From assembly GCF_002078875.1 (NCBI RefSeq), contig NC_034412.1:12648995-12712994 (forward strand): a stretch of 64,000 bases of DNA. Direction: 5' to 3'. Below the pieces are notes generated by a model, which had not been told where the DNA came from, made no database searches, and saw only the letters and a list, made by a program, of their open reading frames with translations. Position numbers and translations under genes: made by a program. How positions within the stretch are numbered: the stretch's first letter is position 1; the number at the start of each line of letters is the position of its first letter. The DNA comes from Numida meleagris (lineage: Eukaryota; Chordata; Aves; Galliformes; Numididae). Shown here one piece after another: positions 48,401 through 57,300 of this stretch.

Positions 48401-51400
48401 GGTGTTACGTTACCAGCACAACAAATGTTGGTAAGTTCAAAAAGTATGCCTGAGCAAGACTGAAAATCTTACTTCATTCTTGATAGTATTATGGACACTG
48501 GGAAGCAAAAGTACAAATATAACATAGCCTAATAATATGCAAGACTTACTGACATAACAAAAAAACCCTTTCCCTTTGCATTTCTTAATGAAAAAGAATT
48601 GGAATTGTTTCCATGCATTTAAAATGCTCAGATGGGTTTTCTTTTTAAATCACAGTTTCAGAAGTTGATTCAATCGATAGTATGTTTCAGGGAGGGGCGT
48701 TACTTTACTGAGGCAGACCTAGCATTTTACAGTTGTTGGAACAAAGAAAAGCATAAAAACACAGGAAAGTTTTTGAAAATTTTGAATGTATTTAAAGAAA
48801 ATAGAACAACAGAAAAAATGACAAGGAAAAAAAAACAGAAAAGAATTAAAAAAAACAGAAAAGATTTTAAAAAAACCTAGCAAAACAAACGAACAGAAAA
48901 CCCCCCTAAAACCTGGGCAGTTACTTGAGTAATCACTGACAAGCAAACAAAGAAAACAAGCTGAATGCATTCCAAGTAGTTTTAGAAGCAAAAACCAATT
49001 ATCTGGTTGCAAGTATCTGTCCCATCAAAAACAGTGAAAGCAAACTGAAAATCTTGTTTCTGCAGATGTGGTGTGGTTTTCTTTCTTTTTCACAACTCCA
49101 ATTTGGTCTGTAGCAGTAAATATAAATATATCAGAAGTAAATAAAAATACTAAGTAAGTACACGTAAATGTTAGGAAGTGATACAGCAAAGAGTAATAAC
49201 TACTAAGAATAACACACTACACAGCTTTTACCAGGGAGAAGTGAAATGTGACTGAAGTGGGAACTAGACAGCCAGCTCTCTGAAAGGCAGATTTGAAGAA
49301 GCAAAATAGCTAGGGCCACGTACATAAGATACAAGTACAATAATACTCACCTTTCTGAAAAATCTGATTCTATAAATTCTCGAGTCCGCTTTCTGTCCCT
49401 AGGAGAAGACAATTCAAGCTTACTTTTGTTAAAATAGCATTTTTTGACCAATAAAATCAATGCATTTGGTGCCTAGCTAGATAACATGCTGTTAAACGCT
49501 TGCTAAAGGAAGAAGATAGCACGCACAGTTTGACAGAATTTGAAAGAAAAAGTTGAGGACTTCGGAGGTTGTCTGAGCTTGCTATCAGACAGGTAGGAAA
49601 TACAAGTTTTGTTCCCAATTTTACCATGATTTGTCCATATGCTTTTAAGGAACTGATTTCATTTGGTACTACAGGAAGCACTGATATAAGCTAGGTAACC
49701 GAATCTCATCAAAAAGGAGAACTTGGACTCCTTCAAAAATTCCTATTTACAAATGCCCCATGTGGAGGAAAGTGGTTTTAAACAGTGCAGAAAACAGACC
49801 CTATATTTACTTGATGCTGAACGTTTTGGTATCTTTAAACAAAAAGCAGCATACAAACTATAAACGTATGTTCATATTAGAGCTGACACTATCATAGTAG
49901 AGAGATACTCTGAAGAAGCAGCTGACATGAGCTTAGCACAGGAGTAGTAGTCGCTAATCATTGCCAGTTTCCTAGTAGTTCTGTTTGTTGGCTGCATATT
50001 GAAGATTTCAGAAGTTTTATTCCAAGCTTGCCTCTTACTGTTGCAGCTGATAATGTACAGTGTTTGGGATCTGTCGTAGTTGTGTCACCCTGTAATTTTA
50101 ATGCTGTCTCACAAGCAGATAGATGCACAGCTAAAAAGCTGACAGTGCTAATGAAGAGAGCTGAACTGAAATGATGGCTCCGAGTATGCTGTGAAAGCCT
50201 GCGTGTATCTGGCTGTGCAATTCAGAACCTTCAGTCTGACCAATCCCACCTGCAAACATCTTCCTAGCAGCAACCGCAGCAATCCCTGTCCATGGTGCTT
50301 ACCACAGCAAGGTGGGGCAGGGGCCGCAGCATCTGCATTGCACAGCAGGGACCTGGAATGGCAGTGAGTGGAGCGCTGGCCCCAGGTCTTTAAAGCCAGG
50401 CTGCCTGGGGTTGTATGGAACCCTGAGAATGAATACAATCTTATATCATTTGACTTTGGAAGCAATTTGGAATCTGTGAAGATGAGGTAAACAATGGGTA
50501 AAGCGAGGAGCCTAGGCTTGGAATCCTCTGGAATTGTCTTCAGCAAAGTCTCAATGGTGAGGTGAGACACTACCAGAAACCCTTGCCACCTTTCTTCTTC
50601 AGATGAAAATGAGACTGCAGCATGGTCTTCTGCAGGGATCAATAATCATCAACCAGTCTGGAGAACATCTTTCCTTTTAATGGGTGAAACAATAATTAGA
50701 CTCATTGGAATTACCGTGTCTAAGACTTTCAAAGTTTACGACCAGAAGGTTGCTGCTTCTCTGTGGTGCGGCTGGTGAGATGCACTGGAACTAGCTCATC
50801 CTTCAGTATCTGCATCGCTGGGTTTGGATGAAGCCAAAGAATGCCAATGGAAGTTCACTGTCTAGTTGAACAAGCTGTGAGCGGACACTATTAGCTTCTC
50901 CCTCATCAGGGTACTGAAAGAACTTATGCCTGGCTGTCGTATTTTACAAAAGCTGCAGAAGTCCTCCTCTTTGACAAATAAAATCAAAACTAAATGAATT
51001 CAAACGCTATTTGAGGAGATAAACATATTCTTCAAGAAAACCAAACTTAAAAACTGCTCAGCCGTTTCCACTGTCACATAGGAACAGACGTTATCATAAA
51101 ACAAACAGTGAAGTGACTGGTGTGTGTAATTCTGTGTTCACATGCTTAAGACATCAGAAGCGCTTCATATGCTAAGGAGCATGTTCTTTTTAACTGTGGA
51201 AGAACTAGAAGCTGTGAGCTAACATATAGCTAGAATAGCACAAATAAAGGAAAAATATATCAGAGCTGATACACAAATGTCAGTAAATAAACCAAAATCT
51301 TACCCCGGAATCCAGCCAGTAGCTTCTGTTATGTGTGTCTGCGTCACCATCGTTGGAGCTGGGTTATATGGACTCCCAATCAGAACACCCCCTGAATTAG

Positions 51401-54048
51401 TCAGTCTTTGTGATGTGCTTATTATCTACGAAATTTAGAAATTAAAAAAATAATAATAAAATAACAACAACAAAAAGCACATCATTTTTTTGATAAAACA
51501 GACCAGAATTCATATGAAGGATGTACCAGATGTAAACCATAGTTGAAAATAAAATACACAGAAGAGGTGTCATTAGATCTTCACACAGGACAGTAATTAC
51601 AATACTGGTAATTGTAATCTTCTGCTTATTGTATCTTATTACTGTATTACTCGTATGAACAAGAACTAGACAAATAGCAATAATTACCAGGTAGAGCAGA
51701 TAGGATTTGTACCTATATGCATCTAATTGTTTCTTCCAGAGTGCATCTAGGTAACTTCCTGATTACTGAATCAGAAAAGCCTCATTCCCAATGGGTTTTT
51801 CTCTTTTAATCATCCACATTTGGTACCAAAGATAATCTGCGATCCTTCTCAATCATTCCTTGCAGTTCACAGCATTCACAAGATCTCCAGGCCTTCTAGC
51901 AAGCTAATAGCACAAGCCTGTATCTATTAAATTACAAGTGAAGTCTATACTGTAGATAAAGAATTTATAATATGTTGATTCAAAGCTGTTGAAATTTAAT
52001 GCACAACGGTTGTTACCAGTGAACACTTGCTCTCAACTCCTAATTCACATCTAAGTTAATTCTTTAACATAGCTCACCAGTAGAATTTAGACAGTATTTA
52101 AAAATGGGACGGAATTATTAGTTAATCTTTGAAGTAAATATGTTAAATTCCTTTTATTCCAGTACGGCATGATTTATACAAAAGCTTCTTGGAGAATGCT
52201 TTTTACTCATGTAACTTATGCTTAAACCTTATTTTATTTCATTTCATTTTTAGTGATATTTTGAGAAACAAATGTGTTAGACTTAGTCCTTTCCTTTACT
52301 TCTTCAGCACGCATGTAAGTAGTATATGGCAGATAGTTTATTTGCTGTCCGTTACTATTGTTTAAGCAATTAGAAAAAATATTATCTGAAGAATTTCCAG
52401 CTTCTTTAATTCACTAAGCAGTACTTCATATCCCACCTACCACCAAACTGTGATTACATTTATGTATTTTTTTTTTTTAATCCTGAAGAAACAAATTTAT
52501 CTATCTTATTTATCCTTTATCTTATGGTTAGGTGAATAGCTTGACAGCGAGAGGCAAGTGGATAGAGAAGTGAGCATATATGGCTCTGCCAGCATGTGGC
52601 AGCCACATGTCAGGGAGAAAAGATTGAAATATTTTGCATATGGAAATTGCTTTCATCACGTTTCATCCACCCATAGGTTTCACATTGCTCTACTCGTGTC
52701 TTTTAAATCCAAAACAAAATATATCATAAAATGAGTATTTTATGCCCAATGTCCTTATAATTTTGACAGTCAGTATAATAAATTGAGGTACAAAATCACG
52801 TTTGAGTATTTTAAATACAGACATGTCATTTCTCTTTCTATACCATGGTGCCATCTGGTGGAAATATAGACATTTATATAACATTTTTTCTCTCTCCACC
52901 TGAAAATACCAAGAGCTTGCCCAAAGTGAGATCCCAACAGGATTAATGTCAATGGAAAAGTAGCAAGCGAAGAATCTTACAAGTTTAAGAAGTAACCTTA
53001 CCAGAAATAGTCATTTTCCTTCAGGTACCTTTAAGTTAGAATTAAAGTACTTCTTCTCATAATACTCTGAAGAGGTATCTCTAACCAGAGAGCACTGACT
53101 GATGACAATACGTCTAGTACTGATATTCACTGCTGTTGTTGGCTTTGCTGTACAGAAATCTGGATATGTGCAGCCGTACCCCTGCACCCAAACCTTTTCC
53201 ATTTTCCTGCAATCCATCAGACATTCAAATGCTGGACTGGCTGTCACCAACCAGTGACAGAATTTGTACCAGAAATACTGAAGTGGAGCTTGTAAGTGAC
53301 CACTTGTGGCTGTACCGCAGAGAACAGCATCACAGAACAGAGTCAGAGCAGGTAAGATTTTCAGATCTAACTTCGTAAAGAATGGAAGGAAAACATAGCA
53401 TTCTTTCAGCAAGACAAGAGTGTGAAATAAAATAAGAAGTCTCTCTCATACCATGCAGTAACTTATGCCCCTTCCACCTGCTACAGAACCTAACCTGTAA
53501 CTAAGGGTGATTTTAGAAAACCAGTGCCTAGAGCAGAAAGGGGTAATAAGTGGGAACTCCATTAACGGACTGCTTTCCCCTATCGTTGGCAATTATTTAT
53601 TGCACTCCAAATATTTAGAGTATCATTAACATTCTTAGTAATTTTTTTTCCTTAATATGCTTTTGACTAATAGTTAAAATGTCAGCTGGTGAAGCTGTTT
53701 CAATTTCCAGTCAGAGCCAGAAAGAAAACAGGAGCAGTAATCCTGGCATGCCCAGCTTGCTGCATCTATATGTCATCACCTTCCCATCCACACAGGATAC
53801 TTCAGGCTGCTCAGCAGCCTTTGCAGCTGAGGCTGCAAGTTCCTAGCAAGGCTCACATCTTCACTTTTTTTCCATATCCCCATATTACATAAATGGGAAG
53901 TTATGTGTTACACAAGCTCACATTGCTGTCATTGCAAAACTTACCATTTGGGGTCCAACATTCACATTGATTGGTCCTAAGGTTTTTGGCAATATCTTTG
54001 TTGGGGAGTTGGTACTGGAAACTGGTAATGTGATTACTGAAATATTAC
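33262..54048 (-). CDS. TFDP2: TFDP2 (DP-2), E2F dimerisation partner (ten coding exons; N-terminal exon outside window)
   Basis: DP-2 pairs with E2F proteins in the nucleus to bind E2F sites in promoters of cell-cycle genes. Joining the ten minus-strand exons from 53945-54048 down to 33262-33445 gives 419 residues, a split Gly codon before them and one stop. In order: N-terminal region (1-75) with [19 protein letters not shown]; the E segment [11 protein letters not shown] (76-91); the winged-helix DNA-binding domain (about 97-180) with [18 protein letters not shown] and the E2F/DP signature [13 protein letters not shown]; a coiled-coil dimerisation helix (195-230); the DP marked-box region ending near KALEGYIT (about 323); and an acidic tail [14 protein letters not shown]. 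Human DP-2 has 446 residues; the missing exon should supply about 27. I choose DP-2 over DP-1 because of [13 protein letters not shown], the E exon, the DPSSPE end and the ATP1B3 neighbour. Confidence 0.96.
33446..34554 (-). other. TFDP2: TFDP2 last intron (contains a CR1 copy)
   Basis: A 1.1-kb intron, more than half of it a CR1 fragment lying antisense to the gene. Confidence 0.9.
33692..34313 (+). mobile_element. CR1 LINE, 3' part with the C-terminal end of the reverse transcriptase
   Basis: Plus-strand CR1 with typical text (GACCTGGGGTTGTTGG, ATGAGCCAGCAGTGTGCCCA, GAGTGCTGTATTCAGTTTTG) and the tail GGTGATTCTATGGTTC. The partial frame at 33717-33956 is the decayed C-terminal reverse-transcriptase end ([18 protein letters not shown]). 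It has stops and shifts, so it is not functional. Confidence 0.94.
34555..34660 (-). CDS. TFDP2: TFDP2 coding exon, C-terminal linker
   Basis: This 106-nt exon with acceptor TTCTTCTAG and donor GTAAAT encodes [20 protein letters not shown] (first codon split) and [15 protein letters not shown]. It corresponds to human DISTGxSWLNQG. The Ser/Thr-rich linker is less conserved than its neighbours. Confidence 0.94.
34661..39314 (-). other. TFDP2: TFDP2 intron
   Basis: A 4.65-kb intron with a T-run at 37991-38011. AT-rich, with no exon or element recognised. Confidence 0.85.
39315..39481 (-). CDS. TFDP2: TFDP2 coding exon, marked-box region
   Basis: This 167-nt exon with acceptor AAATGCAG and donor GTAAGT encodes [40 protein letters not shown] and [15 protein letters not shown]. 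These are among the most conserved DP-family sequences. Confidence 0.96.
39482..43408 (-). other. TFDP2: TFDP2 intron
   Basis: This intron holds a C12 run followed by T9 (39547-39567) close to the acceptor, and a stretch at about 41,100-41,880 that looks like an old dispersed repeat but could not be named. There is a small direct repeat ATGTTTTAATTAC/ATGTTTTAATAG near 42555. Confidence 0.8.
43409..43560 (-). CDS. TFDP2: TFDP2 coding exon, end of coiled coil and marked-box region
   Basis: This 152-nt exon has acceptor TTTCTTTCTGCAG and donor GTGAGT. It encodes [40 protein letters not shown] and [10 protein letters not shown]. It continues the dimerisation helix into the DP marked-box fold. 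Confidence 0.95.
43561..45161 (-). other. TFDP2: TFDP2 intron
   Basis: A 1.6-kb AT-rich intron with an A18-type run at 44411-44430. I see nothing else in it. Confidence 0.88.
45162..45230 (-). CDS. TFDP2: TFDP2 coding exon, coiled coil
   Basis: This 69-nt, 23-codon exon, phase 0 at both ends, encodes [20 protein letters not shown] and LLQ. This heptad-like charged and leucine-rich helix is part of the E2F dimerisation surface. Acceptor is TTTTAAG and donor is GTATAT. Confidence 0.94.
45231..47036 (-). other. TFDP2: TFDP2 intron with a perfect inverted repeat
   Basis: This intron contains the 14-bp inverted repeat at 46721-46767 and an A/T run at 45669-45685. No exon was recognised. Confidence 0.85.
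46721..46767. repeat. Perfect 14-bp inverted repeat with a tandem-repeat loop
   Basis: The left arm is TTTTGTCAGTATAA (46721-46734) and the right arm is TTATACTGACAAAA (46754-46767), exact reverse complements. The 19-base spacer plus the right arm contain two tandem copies of TGCCAGTTATNC. Confidence 0.9.
47037..47183 (-). CDS. TFDP2: TFDP2 coding exon, RRRVYD DNA-recognition helix
   Basis: This exon encodes [40 protein letters not shown] and AQECQNLE. The RRRVYD motif is the conserved DNA-contacting element of E2F/DP factors. The acceptor is a tandem TTAGCAG: using the upstream AG includes a Gln codon (147 nt, end at 47183), and using the downstream AG omits it (144 nt, end at 47180). Donor is GTAAAG. 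Confidence 0.96.
47184..47705 (-). other. TFDP2: TFDP2 intron inside the DNA-binding domain
   Basis: A 522-bp intron ending at the tandem TTAGCAG acceptor. No other feature seen beyond an A14-type run near 47670. Confidence 0.9.
47706..47868 (-). CDS. TFDP2: TFDP2 coding exon, first half of DNA-binding domain
   Basis: This 163-nt exon with acceptor CTCCTAACAG and donor GTAAGC encodes [16 protein letters not shown], then [20 protein letters not shown] and [18 protein letters not shown]. This is the start of the winged-helix DNA-binding domain. It ends in phase 0 directly before the variable Gln codon of the next exon. Confidence 0.96.
47869..49350 (-). other. TFDP2: TFDP2 intron downstream of the E exon
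   Basis: A 1.48-kb intron with an A-rich tract at 48825-48900 that includes two copies of AAAAAAACAGAAAAGA. It flanks an alternatively used exon, so these tracts could affect splicing; that is only an inference. Confidence 0.85.
49351..49398 (-). CDS. TFDP2: TFDP2 'E' exon, alternatively spliced, nuclear localisation
   Basis: This exon is exactly 48 nt with acceptor TTCTCCTAG and donor GTGAGT. It inserts 16 codons in frame ([15 protein letters not shown] plus a split residue). Removal leaves the reading frame intact because the exons either side are compatible. In mammalian DP-2 (rodent DP-3) a segment of this length and position is alternatively spliced and completes a bipartite nuclear localisation signal. 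Here RKR in this exon and KRSKKGDK at the start of the next form that pattern. Confidence 0.9.
49399..51303 (-). other. TFDP2: TFDP2 intron upstream of the E exon
   Basis: A 1.9-kb intron. Much of 50148-50990 looks like decayed coding sequence on the minus strand (see separate entry). Confidence 0.85.
50148..50990 (-). pseudogene. Decayed coding-like segment, family not established
   Basis: On the minus strand a 164-codon open frame (50148-50642) reads plausibly as protein, with [20 protein letters not shown] and [20 protein letters not shown]. Upstream, pieces in other frames, interrupted by stops, also look protein-like ([40 protein letters not shown]). This pattern suggests an old intronless retrocopy or other coding relic broken by frameshifts. 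I see no poly(A) trace or target duplication. A weak likeness to the C-terminal half of asteroid-homologue (ASTE1) proteins occurred to me but is not secure. It could also be chance, since the frame's C-terminal part is low in obvious motifs. Confidence 0.3.
51304..51425 (-). CDS. TFDP2: TFDP2 coding exon ([13 protein letters not shown]...)
   Basis: This 122-nt exon lies between acceptor TTTCGTAG and donor GTAAGA. It encodes [20 protein letters not shown] and then [20 protein letters not shown] plus a split Gly. It matches the human N-terminal region as I recall it. Confidence 0.94.
51426..53944 (-). other. TFDP2: TFDP2 intron
   Basis: A 2.5-kb AT-rich intron with a T-run near 52468-52479. 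Short frames at 52690-53412 show no recognisable family. Confidence 0.85.
53945..54048 (-). CDS. TFDP2: TFDP2 coding exon (NISVITLPV...GPQM)
   Basis: This 104-nt exon has acceptor TTATTTTTTAG and donor GTAAGT. It starts with two bases completing a Gly codon and encodes [17 protein letters not shown] through to GPQM. Its last codon is ATG, which starts the internal sequence MIIS in the next exon and could serve as the start when a noncoding first exon is used. Confidence 0.94.
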
Positions 54049-54274
54049 CTAAAAAATAAGACAATAAAAAGACATTTTTCAGTGACTTCCTTTGTGACCT
54101 ACAAAAAACACTTTGGCAAATTCTCACATCATTTTTACATTTTGGAATCATTCCAAAATTCCAAAACTGCAAAGCTTCTCTAATTTACCTTTAAAATTCT
54201 TCTTCTCGCTTAAGATGAAGAGCACACAGCCCACCACAAACTTCAGCTTTAAAACTCATGGGTGTACTTCTAGA

Positions 54275-54323
54275 CTCAGAATATCCTGAGTTGGAAAGGA
54301 CCCATAAGGATGACAGTGTCCAA
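54275..54323 (-). mobile_element. Short CR1 3'-tail remnant, antisense
   Basis: The text CAGAATATCCTGAGTTGGAA followed by AGGACCCATAAGGAT matches the reverse complement of a CR1 3' end (GAGTTGGAAGGGACC type). Only about 50 bases survive. Confidence 0.7.
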
Positions 54324-57300
54324 ATCATGAAATATATTTATTAATTCTACTTACAATCACAAGCATAAGCACGAAGTATGTATCCATATGTCTTCATAGC
54401 TTTAACTGCTCCTAATCTGACTATGCTGAAGTATTCTAAAACATCAGCAAAGTAAGCGTATCTGTGTCACTGTAAAGAGGGAGTAAATGACACCTTTGCA
54501 AATTACCTGAAGTAACTGCAGGTGGCTGGATGCCAGGGTGAAGCCAACCACTCCCTCTCCAACCCAGCATGTTTTCATCCCGAGATGTTTATCACCTCTG
54601 TGATCCTGCACTGCTTACAGATCTGACCCATCCTGCCTTCATATGAAGAAGCACAGCTGTACGCTGAGTACCTCACAAATGCTGCTGCTGCTCCTCTCTT
54701 CCAAACTCTACCTTTTAATCTTGATTGCTCAGACTTAATGTCTTAATCAGAACTGTCATGCAGCACTACCATTACCCCACAAATACTCCAAGTGTTGTAC
54801 ACAAGCCACTCAAAATGGTGAAAACACTTATTTATCTTTGGACATCGTGGCAGTAGCAGCTCCTATCTGTCTGACAGCTCCAAAGCAAGAGAGCTTCGAA
54901 TCAAACACCCACCTCCCTGCGTTCTTATGCACAGCCTCATTCAAAATCAAGTGTTAGAGTGGTGGGTCTGGAGGCAGAATGAAATACAAGGAAGAGCTGC
55001 CAAGATGCCAGCTTGGGTCTAGTTGAGGTCATGAGCCGTAAGGGCAAAGACTGACTCCTGAAGAGCTCCTTAGGCTCTCTGGCACTAGCAGACAGAAACT
55101 AAAGGCGTCCGAGGTGATGAGTTCCTTCAGCACAGCACAGATACCAGTCCTTGCCACTGCCCGGCCCTCCTCCTGCTACAGGGGTTGGCAAACATTCAGC
55201 TTAGCCCAGATGACATCTCTGTTACCCATGTCTTTTCTCATACTGCTTGTCCACCTCCACTGCCCACTATTTTCTTTGCATTTAATCCTGATCTGTGTTT
55301 TGTTGTTGTTGCTGTTGTTTTTAGTACAGCTACGTTCTACCATGAAAAAAAAAATCATAAATTCAGCAGTGTAACAGCTGTGTAATACAAAGCAGAAACA
55401 ACCCAAGAGAGGAAAAAAGTACTTAGAAAAGGATGTTCTGTATCTATGGCACAGAAATAAAAAGGACACAACTATACTTAAATTCTCGCCTTTATAAAAA
55501 ATGAACAGAGATAACAGAATTGTTCACAATGAGATGAGGATGTTCTAATGTTCTGTGCAAATTCCTCTGGCACCCGGAGTAACGCTACTACTAAGTATTG
55601 CTTTTCCAAAAGGCAGATCTGTATCCGAGGACGCCTAACTCAGCCAGAAGAAAACAAATAACAAAGCACACACTTGCAAACTAAAACCCCAGAGTAAATC
55701 TTTGCTCCAATATGAAATACCTTTTGTGAGGTCGTGATGAGGTACAGAGCAGTTCACAGCTTCCACACACCCTGTTCATATACTGCGCTCAAAAAGTTCT
55801 CTAAACTGACCAGGTACTTGTCACTTTTCACTTTTGCTGCAGGTTTTTGCTGAGGATGTGTTAAGTTGTGCCTGCACACTCTCATCAAAACCCATCTCAT
55901 GGCAGCGTGTTGCTGTCAGTGGCACTGCTGCTCACCTTGCAGGCACTGCTGCACCTGAACATTTCCACACCTTTTTCTCCAAGATGAGCTCTCATGCTAT
56001 TTCTCCTTTTTTTCTTCCCACAGAATGATTTCTTTGGCACCTCTGATAAAGTCACGTGCTAAAGGCACAGTACCATTTTGAAATGTTGGCAATTAGCCTC
56101 AAGTTCTCTCTCTTATCGTTGGGCTACATCACACAGTCATCTCCAGCACCATTTCTGGGCCTGCAGAGGACTGCAACATGTAAAATTTCAAAATGCAAGA
56201 CTGAAACGTGACAGATTTACTGCACTGTGCAATTAGCACTGCTGGTGTACGGTTACATTTACACTTCCACTCACTGTCCTCTAAATCAATCAGTGTGTAC
56301 ATGGTTTGTGTTTCTCAGCACGTGGCTTGTAGGTTGTAACCCACTTGCACTGTCAGTAGTTTTTAATGTACGTGCATGTACGCACACAATTCCATGTACT
56401 GCCCACACACAGTCTGAAAATTGTAGCTTAATAATTGAGATCTACAGGCAATGCTACACACAACCACCAGATGTACTGTAGCAAGCCTGGAAAAAAATAC
56501 TGGTTAACAGTTAATAGATTTTCATTTGTGAGACCACCTAAATAAACGTACACGGCCACAGCAGCGTTAGTAAATACAAGGGCCGTCCGAATAAATTCGT
56601 CTTGGTTTTACACAGACAGTCGCTTAAATATGAAGTACATACAAGAGCCTTTCCGGCTACAGTTAGTAACAGAGATCTTACTTCTTCTTACTTCTTTTAA
56701 TACCTACACAGACACGATGGGACCAGTCTCTTTCTATAAGTGAGGCCCCCTAAGCCACCATGGACAGACAGACAGAACAACCAACTTTTGCACAGTAAGA
56801 GCACTCATTCTGCATCTTTCTCAGTGGCTGAAAAAAAATGGTAAAGAAAAAGTTTAATTAATTATCAATAAAATATCCCTTCTCCTCTGTGTTTTTTTTT
56901 CCCCAAAAGAGTATAACAGTCCATATACTCATGTGACTCGCATCAGTATGTAAAATATTTTAAAATGCTACAAATATTTAACAGTGGCAATGCATTTTCA
57001 TTTCTTCTCATGGAAAAAGTTAATGCATCTCCAAATACATCAATCACATCAGCAGCCCAACCTGACAAAGCACGTTTGGCAGCGGCTATCCCCAGCCTCA
57101 CTCCTCCTACTCTGCACACAGTGGTGCAGCTGCTGAGCCCAGCCCAGCCCTGGCACCGCAGCAGCCCGGCTCCGTGGGACGCAGCTGCCGCAGAGATGTG
57201 GAGCCACTGCAGTGAGAACGTCACCACCAGCTGCAAGCAGTCAATTCAGCCACAGCAAGAGAGCTGGCACTGCCTAGGACAAATACCTGTGTTTCACACC

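Noticed and set aside
48632..48880. 82-codon Lys-rich frame on the plus strand
   Set aside because: It is a translation of an A-rich simple tract.
55680..55800. Candidate TFDP2 N-terminal exon on the minus strand with donor AAAAG/GTATTT
   Set aside because: The translated residues before the donor (SSRPHK) share only the final Lys-Gly position with the expected N-terminus, and the rest is unlike it.
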